NCBI GenBank assembly: GCA_043228905.1
Contig: JBHGNT010000017.1
Coordinates: 16,616,001 to 16,680,000, forward strand
Direction: 5' to 3'
From: Azolla caroliniana
Lineage: Eukaryota; Polypodiophyta
DNA: 64,000 bases
Numbering within the stretch: position 1 is the first letter of the stretch; every line of letters begins with the position of its first letter. Below are positions 31,879 to 44,800 of this stretch, in pieces. The notes under the pieces are model-generated. The model was not told the DNA's origin, searched no databases, and was given only the letters and a program-made list of their open reading frames with translations. The position numbers and the translations under genes were made by a program.

Positions 31879-32336
31879 ATTATGACTCTAAAAATGTGAA
31901 AAAGATTATTTTCTTCCCAAATCTTTGTAATGCATCCATGCATCTCATCTCAATATAATCCACATTTTTATTATTGAAAAAGAAATGAGAGATAATAGTG
32001 ATTTTCTTTTCGACATTCTAAAACGTTAGGTTGAAAATAGTATTGATGGTAAGTGCTTGCAATATAGTGATTCAAGAAGACAATGCATTCCATTAATACC
32101 AAGGTGAATCTTTATTCAAAAAAACATTATGACTCTAAAAATGTGAAAAAGATTATTTTCTTCCCAAATCTTTGTAATGCATCCATGCATCTCATCTCAA
32201 TATAATCCACATTTTTATTATTGAAAAAGAAATGAGAGATAATAGTGATTTTCTTTTCGACATTCTAAAACGTTAGGTTGAAAATAGTATTGATGGTAAG
32301 TGCTTGCAATATAGTGATTCAAGAAGACAATGCATT
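31843..32336. repeat. 247-bp tandem duplication at the LINE 3' end
   Basis: 31843-32089 and 32090-32336 look identical by eye. The unit includes the last 35 or so bases of the LINE and its short A tract plus flanking sequence. Confidence 0.9.
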
Positions 32337-35300
32337 CTTTTCACAAATTAATTAGCATTGAGAAACAATGTGAAGTCATAATGGCTTCCATTTGGGCGAG
32401 ATAGGGGAATCTTGTAATATTTATATCGTAAACCATATGGTACACATGTTTGGATGCTATAGGAAAACAATGTATTCTTTCCAATTGTCAATGTCAATGG
32501 CATTCCAATTTCCCATTATGACTTGTATCAATTCATCAACGACATGTATGATGATGAAAAAATTCCTCCCTACTTGTGTTAATGATTGGTCATGATAGCA
32601 TCTTATATTACACCCCTTTATCCAAAGGAAGACCTATCACAATTCAACAACATAATATATTTTGTTGTGATCTTGAAATTGTATGGTGCAAGTGTCTTGG
32701 GTGGGACCACTAGATATTTGGGTCAAGTGCTTCTAAGGGGTGCACAAAGAGTCATATAATTCATAGGCAATGTATTTATGTATTTATGTATTTATGTATG
32801 TGTGTGTGGATGTGGTTTTAGAACTACATAGTGCAAACGGATAAAGTATAATCCAATTTAACTAAGTAAAATCCCGAATATGCGTGAACAAGAAACTATT
32901 AATCCTAAGATCAAGAGACTATAACCGCAATTATATGTATGTATGTATGTTGTTTTAGAACTATTAATAGATAAAGTATAATCCAATGTAACTAAGTAAA
33001 ATCCCAAATAAGAGTGAACAAGAAAGAAAGTAATAATCCTAGGCTATAACCGCAATTATAAAACTCGTGATCCATAGTTTACAAAGACATATAGGGTGGT
33101 TAGAAGACAAATAAGTATGTACTATGGACCATCATAATTCCCTACTAATATCACTTAGGATTAGGCCCTTACTAGTTATTTATCAACTTCTCACCCTTTT
33201 GCCACATATTCCTTATATTCCCTTGTTTCTTCTTCCTTGTAATAATTATGGACACAACCAATCGTGTGGTTTCGAAGACTTCTCTTCTTCTAATAGTCCG
33301 CTCAATCTTGTTTTTTTATAAAATATATCCTTTCATTAGTGTAAATAGTTTACAAGATTTCAAACTAGTTCGCTCAATCGTGGTCCTCATACACTATGGT
33401 TTTTCTTCCTCTTTTGATAAAGGTATGATGGTTTCCTACATCCCATTTTTTTCCCGTGTAGAATTCAAACCTATGACCCTCATGTTATTAGTAAGATGTT
33501 AATTAACTGAGTTGGCACACTACGGGAATGCCAAGCTTAAACTCCACGAGAACCATACATATCACTGTTATTCACACTACGTATCAAATTTGACACAATA
33601 TCGTTTCTGCACAAAAAGTATTGGACTACATTTCAAATTAAACATAGAATGTGTACACAAATTGTATGTTGCAATCACTTTGATCAAAATATGTGTTAGA
33701 ATCAAATGTGTTAAAGATATGTATGATATGGTCACTCGTAGTGAAATATTTGTTAATCATAAAATTCTACAATGTTTTACAACAAAAAAGAAAACACCAA
33801 CTTGCCTTCTTGTAAGCATATATTAGGTTATATTTAGAGTAAACATAAGAAATTGTGAAATGAGTTGTAACGTGACTACAAAATCCTTCTTTTGTGTGGA
33901 AAGCAACCATCTTTTGAGAACCCACCGTACATAATTGGGACATTTCTTAGATCCACACTTACATATCCATTACAATTGGTAAAGGGTATATGCATCATGA
34001 CTTGACGTAAAATGCATGTGATAGATGATTTGTCAAAACTTTACAGGTGTGTTTTAACCCTTTTCCCCTTTTTGGACAATTGTTTGACTAGGCTTTTTTA
34101 AGAAATGCAGATATACATACTTAAATTCAGTTGCTTCTTCATAATTTAAAATTTCCAATCATTATCATTCCATTTTGCAAGTCAATGTTTTCACTTCTAA
34201 CCCTTGGGCAAGAGAATGTGAATCTATAAATACATTTATTTGGACAATCAAGTGATGAATGTAATAACTTTGCTCAAATTATTCATATATATATATATAG
34301 ATGATAATGTTATCATTTTCATTGCCCTTACATTTTGGGATGTGAAATTGCTCTTTACATACTTTACGCATCAAAAGAGTAAGAATGTAATGAGTCACGA
34401 AGAATAACAAGACGCAACGTTGTCATGTAAACGCATGTGCGTGTGCATGTGCGTGTGCTACTCGAGTGGGACCACAAGGGTCTTGGACTAGGGAGGGCGT
34501 GGAAATTAGTGGACTCGAAGGCCCTCGGGAATCGAAAGCTCCCACAAGTCGAAAGATTATGGGAGTTGAAAGCTCCCAAGAGTCAAAATGTCATGGGTGT
34601 CAAAAGCTCACTAGAGTTGAACGCTGACTAGAGTTGAACAGAGCGATGAGTTGAAAGCTTTGAGGACTCAAACATAGACAACATGATTATAGGAAACGAT
34701 GACCTTGTCGTTAACATTTAACTTGTGGTATTAGGATCAAAACATGTGATTAATATTACGAACACGAGACTAAGAAGGGTTTACATGATATTAAGACCGA
34801 AGAAGCCTCTTTTCTAGGTTGAATGCTAGATTGAGCAAGAAAATCCCTTTATAAGATCGGGTTACAAATCTTTGAACGATCGATTACCATGGTGGCAACT
34901 AAAAGTTAACCACTAAATAAGAAATGAAGAAGAAAATGGCAGGTGAGGGAGTTGAAGCTTCTGGTGTAGGCGAATCGCGTGGACCACCAAGACCGCAACT
35001 ACCTTCAATGGCTACGATGCCTCGAATCGGAGTAGAGTTCTCAAGTCATTCCATCCTCCCTTCAAACTACCAGTGTGCGAGCTTGCCAAACCTCTCCTTG
35101 ATGCATCCATGAAGAATACAAGCTTGGTGACGTCGATGACCACAACAACCACCTGAGAAGAAGAATAAGAGATCAAGAAGAAGTGAAGGAGCACTATACC
35201 TCCACACAATGAATACAACGTTGAGCTTCCAATGCCGAAAGACGAGCGTCGAAAATGAAGAGCTCCTCCGAAATGTCAAAAAGCCCAACAAAATGCCGAA

Positions 35301-38300
35301 AAAAAAAACTAATACAAAGAAGAGTCGAGGAAGAAAAGAAAGTCGAAAATCAAAGAAGAAAGTCGCCAAAAGCCAAAACTCCAAGAAGACCCAAAACGTG
35401 CCCTCTTCCCCTTGCCTCGTTTGCATTTAATGCAATTGTTCTTTTTCTTCAAAATGGAAAAATGGGAATAAGTGTTCCTTAATTCGCGACACACTGTCAA
35501 AGAATCAAACTCTAGAGTCTAAACCCCTACGACCAAGTGCATGGCTTTAACTAGTAGGCCATTCACTTTTAATTATTATTTTTACATTACATAAATGCTT
35601 ACTTTTATATTTTGCATCCCTTTTCTTTTTCCCCTTTTTCGCCATGTTCTCACCTTCAACCTAAACAATGTCATATTTAATGTTGGCAAGAGTGATACGT
35701 TGAAGAAGAAACACACTTCCATCATAGTTCCAATTAGGCAAATCAACTATTTATGTTGAGTTAGAACATGTTGCAAGTTGATGATAAGAAAAAAATGGTT
35801 AGGTTTATGGGGTTGTCGACATTGTAGATTCCTTTATAAGGTTGGGCCTCTTCTCATATTAAATCTCCATATTGTAGTTTTTGGTTTGATCATCATGTTA
35901 TTCAGTCAAGATTGTAGACATGTATGGATTTTATGGGTGTAATGGATGCATATTCCATAGTGACTTAACACTTGTTGGAATATTATGGTATGGTTGCAAT
36001 AAACCAACCTAATATGATTATCGTCAAGCCTATGCACTAAACTTTCACTTACTAATATTCGTTGTTTGTGAGGTTGTCAAAGCAATACATTAATAATATT
36101 GACTAAAAGAAAGAAGTGTTGCTCTATCGTATAACATTGTGTCACAAATTAAAGGATACTTATTGCAATAACCAATGAAACATTACACTAGAGGTGTTGA
36201 GTGCTAGTATAAATAGGCGAGACAATAAGGAAGCTACGGGATTGGAAGGTAAAACATGGGGATGGGGTAGTTGATGATGAGAATTGCATGACATGTGTGG
36301 CACGTGTTTGCCATGGGTAAGATCTCACCCTACCATTAAGGGGAGGATGGATATGAAAGGAGAAGACCTTCCCACATTAAATTGAAACCAAGATCACACA
36401 CGTGATTTGAACCAATGAAGTCGTGTGTTGAGTAAAATACCCTAACTACTTTGTTAGGAACACTGGCTTGTTTTCTAACTTATAGGATGAAGATGTGAAC
36501 CATAAATAATATGTTATTAGTTTTTGTAAGATAGCCATAACTCCAAAGTGACGTGTTTTGATGACATGAAATATTTATACACTTCATTGCATCATAAGAA
36601 TGAGTAAATTATTCTAAGTTCTTGGAAGATAGAACCAAAAATTTAAAGATGGGTAAACATGAACTTGATGTTGGACATCCTCGATTGCCCATTAGTTGGA
36701 AACACGACGAACGTTGGTCTTATGATCGAGGCAATGTTGGATCTTTTGATGATTATTGATCGACTAGCCCGATTTATAAGTAAAAGTTTTCCTTCAATTA
36801 TTTGCTTGGTTGGGTGGTTTTACATTGATTTTTTTACAATGCATCACATCATAATAATATGATCAATCAACCCACCCCATGTGATTAGCAAATGCTACTT
36901 GCAACTTTGTGATCTAAAATGAGGTGTCAGAAGTAATGCAATTTGGGAATACTTCGTGGCATCCATTGCATAACTGCCCATTTTACAAACCATCGATGTG
37001 TATAATGGATCCAAAGCTTGTGGATGGAGAGAGCCATATGTCGTTGCAGTGATACATAAATATTTTGTCATGTAGAGGTTTTTAGGGCAATCAACTTCAT
37101 TGCTCTTTTGTGAACATTAATTTTGTTATTAGTGCATCTCTAAGAGGCAATCAATCATTTGTTTTAAATTACCCTAGCTCCCAACATTAAATGTGAAGCC
37201 TTTTTGTGAATGAAGCTTAATGAGAACACGCCTCGTTTTCATAGCCTTGATAATTGTTGCCCCACAAATGGTGCAAACTTAATAGGACATGCTCATGTTT
37301 GGATCTTATGTGATGCATTCTCACGATTTGTTCAAATCATCATTATCAGCTTACACATACATAACTATGCATCACGCACACAATAATCAAAGGCCAAATA
37401 GCCGGTTCACTCTTAACAACTGATGGTATGGAGATGACCCATGGTTTTGATAAATAATTACCAATTTGTATAATTATTTGCCCCTACTCTTTCTTTTGTT
37501 GTAATGAAGTTATCCTCAATCATGAAAGATGAAATGAGCCGCATATATTCACAAAACGCACGATTGGTTCCCATGATGGCAACTACCTTGTCGCCCATGC
37601 ACTTGCTCTACATGTGGATAGGCCCTTAATTGGTCATATATTGGGGTGGGATTGGTTTGTGTTTTTGAAGTTCTTTAATTTTAGTTAAACTATGTGATCC
37701 AATACCAATCCTCACTACATTCGTGATTTGCTTGGTGTTCAATTGCTCATTAGACCATACCTTTGTGTTTGTCCACCTAGTTACCATGTTGCTTGGTTTC
37801 TTGCACCCATGTTTCCTATCACGGAGATAACAGCAAAGCATCAAAGATGCTAATGGTTAGATATATATATGAAGCGCATGTCTGAGTTCCATGGTTCAAG
37901 CTAAATGGTCCATGTGACACTCGCTCCAAGTCGGGCTTTGTATCACTCGATCGTGGGAACCATATCTTATTTTCGTGTCCGTCTGGGTCCGCAAGCACCT
38001 GTTGGCCTCGAGATTTTCGGTTCCGATTTAGGCCAAGTATCAAAAGCTTGGCAAAGCAGTGCCCCCAAGGTTCATGTCAAGGGTTAGGTAGGGGATGTAG
38101 CAGTGACACGAATTGGGTTTTGCGAAGATGTCACGTGTTTGTTTTCTGTCATTGTCGGGCGGGTGGGGAGCTGCATCAAGCCAACACACGCATGCACACA
38201 GACGTACACGTACACACACACACACATACACGCACATACACACATCGAATTCTCGAAGCCAGTAGAGGAGCGGCTTTACTGTGCCCGTGGTGTCGCCATT

Positions 38301-38413
38301 GGCAGGGGCCCCTGCATTCCGCATTCCAGAGAAGGAGGAGGTGGCCTTGCCTACCCCACCCCCCCACCAGGACCTATCTGGCATTGCCCAAGTGCCCACA
38401 ACATATCTCACAT

Positions 38414-38414
<1 letters not shown>
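32337..38414. other. Intergenic region with small repeats
   Basis: No gene or intact element is recognised. It holds TATT/TATG-type microsatellite (32765-32815, 32935-32952), a diverged direct duplication (about 32815-32935 and 32952-33060, both with GATAAAGTATAATCCAAT), an (AT)n tract near 34286, a run of degenerate GTTGAAAGCTC repeats near 34520-34680, and (CA)n at about 38212-38230. Lys-rich open frames at 35209-35480 have no homology I recognise. Confidence 0.6.
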
Positions 38415-38417
<3 letters not shown>

Positions 38418-38449
<32 letters not shown>

Positions 38450-38662
38450 TTCTTTTTTTGAGAGAGAGTCTTTTAGAGAGAGAGAGAGAGAGAGAGAGCC
38501 TTCTTTTTTTGAGAGAGAGTCTTTTAGAGAGAGAGAGAGAGAGAGCTCTAGATTTATAGTTTCAAAAAGGCTCTCTCTCTCTCTCTCTCCATCTCCTTTC
38601 TCTCTCTCTCTCAAAAAGACTCTCTCTCTCTCTCTCAAAAAAGGCTCTCTCTCTTTCTCTCT
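38418..38662. repeat. GA/CT compound microsatellite forming a large inverted repeat
   Basis: The left half (38418-38546) consists of GA runs broken by CTTCTTTTTTT and GTCTTTTA motifs in two repeated units. The right half (38565-38662) is largely the reverse complement (CT runs broken by AAAAAGAC and AAAAAAGGC). It lies about 165-400 bp upstream of the start codon of the membrane protein gene, in its promoter or 5' UTR. Confidence 0.85.
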
Positions 38663-38825
38663 GAGACCCAATTTTGTTTTCCCTCCATTCTTTCTCTGCT
38701 CTGATCGATCTCCTGTTTAACCCTAAAAGCTTCCATCTCTCGATCAGTGGCGCAGGCACAGGGTGAATTGGAGTATCCCTTGGGCGGTGGTGGTGCCTGC
38801 AGGAACAAAGGCTAGCTTAGCTCTT

Positions 38826-41800
38826 ATGGATCCCTCCTTCCTCGACTGCCGATCCGTCCTCCGCAATTTCCTCTTCTTCCTGCCCTTCTTCTTCGGCCTT
38901 TTCCTGCTCGGCACGATCAAAGGCGAGAGCTCTCTCTCTTTATTCATTCATTCATTCATTCATTCATTTATTTGTTCAAAATTTTCTTCCTTTTTTAATA
39001 CATCTCCCGTTTTCTGTCTTTCGCTTCCTTTCTTCTTCCGAAGATCTTTATATGAATACATGCATGTTAATCGGAATTCTTTTTTTTTTACCTTCCAAAG
39101 TTTGTTCTTTTTGAGACAGAGAGAGAGAATCAGAGAGAATGATGATGTATTGATATTTCTTGGGGAGAGATACAGAGAATCTGTATGCTCTCTTTAAACA
39201 GCTCGTAGTACTACTTATCGTGATGTGGCTATGTGATTTCTTGTATAAATTCGAAATTTCCTTTAGCGAGTATGCCATGCCTTTTCCTTAACCAAAGAAA
39301 GGGCAGAACAGACCAAAGAGAAAAAAAGGAAGAAGGAAGAAAGGAAAAAAGTATAAAAATAAGAGAGGAAATCCAAAAATAGGAGAGGAAAGACAAAACT
39401 AGGAGAGAGAGAAAAATGTCAGATGTAAGTATTTCTGTTTGGAAAGTGTAATCAGGAGCTACTACCTCTGTGATGTAATTTATATCCCTTGATTTAGCAG
39501 TATGACCTCTGTATTTCAAGCAGCATTCAATATAATCGTATGTGTTCTACTGTAGGGTTTGTCGTGTTGCCATTCAGCATTGCAATATTGAGCATTGGAA
39601 ACTCGGTTGTGCTGTTGGGACTGTGGCCTGCACAAGTTATTGGGACATATTATGCAATTGCAAGGTACTGCTCGAATTAATTTCTTGCATTGATTGTTCT
39701 CTTTTAAGGGCATTTCCAAAAGGCTTCTTCCATCACCTTCTTCATTTGAACCTGCAGACAAAATAAAATTACTAGCAGGGTTTTTCCGGTACCAATTGTC
39801 TTGTAGTAGGGATCCAATAGTGTATTGCTGCTTCTCCTTGTGCATCAAGGAAAGAAAGAAATTTTTTTATCTATATTTTTGAGATGGTATTGACAGTCAT
39901 GCCTTTTCACTGGAATACTAATTGGTGGAACCACTTGGATTATTTCTTGCCCCTTGTGTGCGTCAAATAAAAAAGAAAGAGAGAACTAATAGTAGCTTGT
40001 TGGTTTTTGAACTAACCCCTTTGACTGAACTATAGCCATTCTGGTGGTTTATGCTTCTGAAATTGGGATTCTATATTGTCACAGGACGAAGAAGCTGGGA
40101 CCAGTATTGAAGGTTGTGTTGGGTCTTCTCTTACCCATCCCTTTTTTTCTACTACTGGTATTTGGAATTACTGGTAGTGTGCTTGTCGGTTCGGGGTATG
40201 GTTTTTTCACACCGTTAGTAGCAACGTTTGAGGCAGTTAGGGAAGGTCGACAGAACAAAGTATATCATTGTTTTTTGGTATGCTATCAAGTATCATGACC
40301 CTGTTATTTGTGCTCAATACATCTGTATATATTTGTTTGATATTCTGCTGCTGTGAGTTGGAGTGTATCTTTGTTATGTCCAATTTATATTAAATTTGTA
40401 GAAAGTGTGACTTGTTATATTCGGTAGAAGTTTGTTAATTCAGATGTTACCCATGCATTTTGTACAATACTTACTCTAATTTTGCTAATGTCGTGTAGTA
40501 TCCATGCAGGATGGTGTTTGGGATACCATCAAAGGGAGTTGTACGGTAGTTCGTGACTTTACGGACTTCTGTTATCATTCTTATTTTTCCTTTTTAAAGG
40601 ACTTCTGTAAGGATCCCTCTCCGGATTCTCAGCCTTATGAGATCAAGTGAGTGGTTTTTCTTTAGTTGTCGAATATATGATCTGATGGGCCATTGTAATA
40701 TATGAATAATTCTTTATAATGTTACACAGGGTGTTAGACCTTCCAGGATGCGTTCTGGTTGGAGCACTTGGTGTGTTAGTCGATGTACCATTCATTACTT
40801 CTATTGCAGTTGCCAAAAGCCCATACATGCTTCTTAGAGGATGGAGAAGATTGTTGCAAGATCTTGTTGGGCGGGAAGGCCCTTTTTTGGAGACAGTATG
40901 TGTGCCAGTTGCTGGACTAGCTGTGTTAATGTGGCCTTTAATAGTGGCGGTGGCTGTTGTATGTGCAATATTCTCAAGCGTTTTCATTGGCCTCTATGGA
41001 GCTGTGGTTGTATACGAGGTACTTCCAATTATTATTGTGAAAAGTAGTTTGTGAAAGGCATCAATTCCTTCTAGATATGGTTAGATATTTTCGATATTGC
41101 GTTGCTCTCCTTCTTATATGAAAGAAGTGATTGGATGATACCCGTAGTTATTACACTGAATGTTTAAGTCATGGTTATTGAACACTGTATGTACATTTTC
41201 TACATCTCTATTAAAAAATGCAATGATGAAGTAGTGTTTGTATGAGAGTTTGAGATTGAAACTAATGCTGAATTTAAGATCAATCTTGCTCTACTTGACA
41301 GTTCTAACTCCCTTTCTACATTGGTTCAGGAGAGCTCCTTCAAATGTGGTTTAGCCTATATTGTAGCTGTAATTGCACAGTTTGATGAATACACAAATGA
41401 TTTGATATACATGCGCGAGGGGTCATGCCTTCCAAGGTGTGCCAATCTTTGTTTAAATAGATTGGCAATTGTATTTTGTTATTTCCAAATCAAGACCATA
41501 AATCAGAGCTTGGATTTTGTTTCACCTGTAATTTAGATTTATGAGCAATGTATGTCTTTTCTGACAGCCAGGCCTCACTATCGCAAAAACAAAGCTCAGA
41601 GTACTGAAAGTTTTGCTACCAGACCACCACCGTGGGTATGGCATGGGGAACCTTTGCCATCGCCTGCCCGAACCCCTAAAAGCTCAGCATCAATAGGTTC
41701 TCGATCAGAATCAGAGACAAGCAGTATCCAGTCTGGGACATATACTAAATCGCTCAAGCAAACATTACAAGAAGTCAAAATGGTGCAGGTGATCTAATTG

Positions 41801-44800
41801 CATGCACTTTGGTTCTGTATTATGTGTTTTTCATTAGATACGTAGAAAGCAGAATCTTTGATTTTTCAAAATTTACAATGTTCTTTTGCTTTTTCTTAAC
41901 ATGGAACTCAAATCTTTACCATATGTACTTTCAGATATGGGACAATATATTCAAAACATGTGAACAGAATGGGAAAGTACTTCTCCAAGAAGATGCAATC
42001 AAGATTTCAGATCTAGAAGAATGGTTGAAATCAAGTAACAGTGCAAAAGCCAGAACTATTGCTGTAGGATTGCCAGCATTTGCCCTTCTTACCAACCTCA
42101 TTCGTTCAGGCAAAGCTGGAGTTTCTGGTCTGCTTCTAGGTAGAATATACAATGTATATCATCTTCAGTACTTTTCCACTGTTGCCGTTTATGCGCACTC
42201 AAAGTAGTGTATGAATTTAGACCTTGATCTATATTTTCAGTTCATGCCCTTAACTCATAAACTCAAGGGAGTGAAATTACCCCAACCACCCTTAAACTGA
42301 AGGGATTGCAATCAACTCTGTCATCCAGAGATAAACCTACACTTTACACTCAAAACGTGCTCATTACTATAGTAAGTATACTAGTGCAGAAACTCAAGTC
42401 ACACTCATTACTGAGTATAAACACCCATAATCGGAACGGATATGGTTCACAGAAGATATTCTCATTATTACTATACTAAGTATGTTAATGCATTTTGTAA
42501 CCTCATAAGATTATCCCAAATGTATTTAAGTACTAGAATATAGTCCAAACAAGTCTCCTGAAACTGAAGACGAGGACTGTCTTGTGCTTATTGGCAGTGA
42601 CACGTAACTCCGTCCTCACAGATTTCTGCTCAATGTAACATAAAGAATTTGCTCTTCACATCAAGTAACTATTTGGTGGAGACAATTATCAGTGCTTAAT
42701 ATCACTTGCCACAAGTTGAAAAACAGTGAGTCCAAGGACCAACAGTGAGTCTAGCAGTCAGATTCATTAACATACAATAACAAATGGGCTGAACCGTGGG
42801 ATGGGAACCCTTTGAAGTGAGAATCTAGGACTTAAATCTACATGGGTGACTTTCTTCAAGAGATTGATGCTACTGCACCACTAAAGCCTGCTGGTCACAA
42901 TAAATGTGGAACCTTTGGTCCATTTCTCACAGGACTAATGCAATTCCTGTGATTGCCAGGAAGGGGATATTGGAACTAGAATTTCTAAACCTGGATTTCC
43001 ATCCTTTCTGCCCCCCACGATTATATCTGATGATCATAGCCCCTTATGCTCTTTTTTCTATTCCTCTGATCTCATCTCTTTTGGATTTGCTTGTAAAGGA
43101 TTGTGCATCATGAACTTAGTTATACTGAGGAGTAATGGGCAAGTAGAGTCATGTACACCAAATTTATGCTCTTGTTCTTAATTCTGACATTTTGCACCTG
43201 AGATTACAGTTAAGGAAGAACAAGCCCTGAGCACTACTCTCATGGGATTATTACCAGATCACATCTTCTTTGGTACACAGATTAGAGCATTTATTGTTAT
43301 ATTACCACTATTGAATTCCAAAAAGATTAAAGATATGGAACATATCTTTTTTTTGTTGGTTTTGGCTGTGCTTTTGGGAGCTTTGATTCGCACAACAAAT
43401 TAGGCCTATTTGTTACAGTGCTGCAATTAATCTTTATACTTCTGTAAAATCTTCCTATTCTAGAGACAGTGTCTACAAATTCATCCTTTCCCTGCTATAT
43501 TCAAATTTCAAGTTCAGCCATTGTTAGCTTTGGGTTAACAAATGAAATTTCAAATTATAAGTCCTGAACTTTCACGTAGGTTTCCTCAATTGTGAAAATG
43601 TAGTAAGTTATTAAATTGTGTATAGGTAAAGAATTACTGAATCTCATATATGTACTAAATTACTGAATTATCTTCTGTATAATAAAGTACTGGCATATAT
43701 TCTTTTTGCAGCCATGTATATTTCATGAACTATTGAGCTTCATATTCGACCTTTTAAATATCTTGAGCTTGATTTGAAACCTAAACTTCCCTTTGAAGCC
43801 CAATTTTAAGCTTTGGTAGAAAAGAACTATATAATATATAATACTCCAAATTGGATTATGATATCTCTCTCTCTCTATATATATGTAACATGTTTCTAAA
43901 ATGTATTCTCAATATATGGTGCTTATCACAATTTTTTGCAGTTGATGATGTTGAAGTAACCATGGATAATCGCCCACAAGATCCACAAGATCGTATGCTT
44001 GATTGGTTTTTTGAGCCGCTTTTGGTGTTAAAAGAACAAATTCGGGCAGCAAAATTGAAGGAAAGCGAAGAGTTATATTTACTGAAATGGGTTCTCACTA
44101 GTGGTGACCCAGATAAAATGATTGCATGGCAAAATGGAGGTCTGCAACCCGATGATGAAGTAAGGAGAGGCGAGATACAGGCATGGAGTAGAAGGTATTC
44201 CTCCATCAAATCTTTCATATGCATTCCAACTTTAAGGTTTCATTTAACTATTTTTGTAAATTCATATCATGATGAAGGATTTGTTAGAAATATTGAGAAT
44301 TGATTAGATAGGTATATAGAGTTACAACCACAGAGATAGATATATGAAAACAAAACTTCTATTACATATGAGAGTAGCTCGCAATGGTAGTTCACCCATG
44401 CGCTCACACCTTACAGCTTAGATGGGATCTGGACCAGCTCACTACAAAATTAGTGGGGATTGATGATCAATACACGACTGTGTAAAAGAGTGGATTATAT
44501 TCTCTGTTTGGTCTGAGTGTAACATTATGTGCATGTCAGTTGATAGTAGTGGAGATATTCCTTTTCTGTCAATTGACTTGTCATTTAATATGATCTAACT
44601 CCCTAGATATAGGCTAGTGCTAGATAGTACTTATCTTGAAGTCAATGGCACATACTTCAAGACTAAGTACATTGTAACTTGCCCACAAAATATCCTAGTT
44701 GACTTGATTAGCCAATCCTATTACCTATTTCGCTCTTTCCTAAATCGATTGTGTCCTACGCATCTACGGTTTCCTAGATTAACACCCTATCGACCCATAT

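Noticed and set aside
35209-35482. Lys-rich open frames resembling a basic nuclear protein
   Set aside because: They are short, overlapping in several frames, and lie in an A-rich intergenic stretch without splice or homology support.
38763-38825. Upstream in-frame extension of the membrane protein (from a GTG)
   Set aside because: There is no ATG in this extension; the ATG at 38826 gives the N-terminus expected for the family.
41809-42207. 132-codon open frame
   Set aside because: It is intron 7 plus exon 8 plus the start of intron 8 of the membrane protein gene, not a separate gene.
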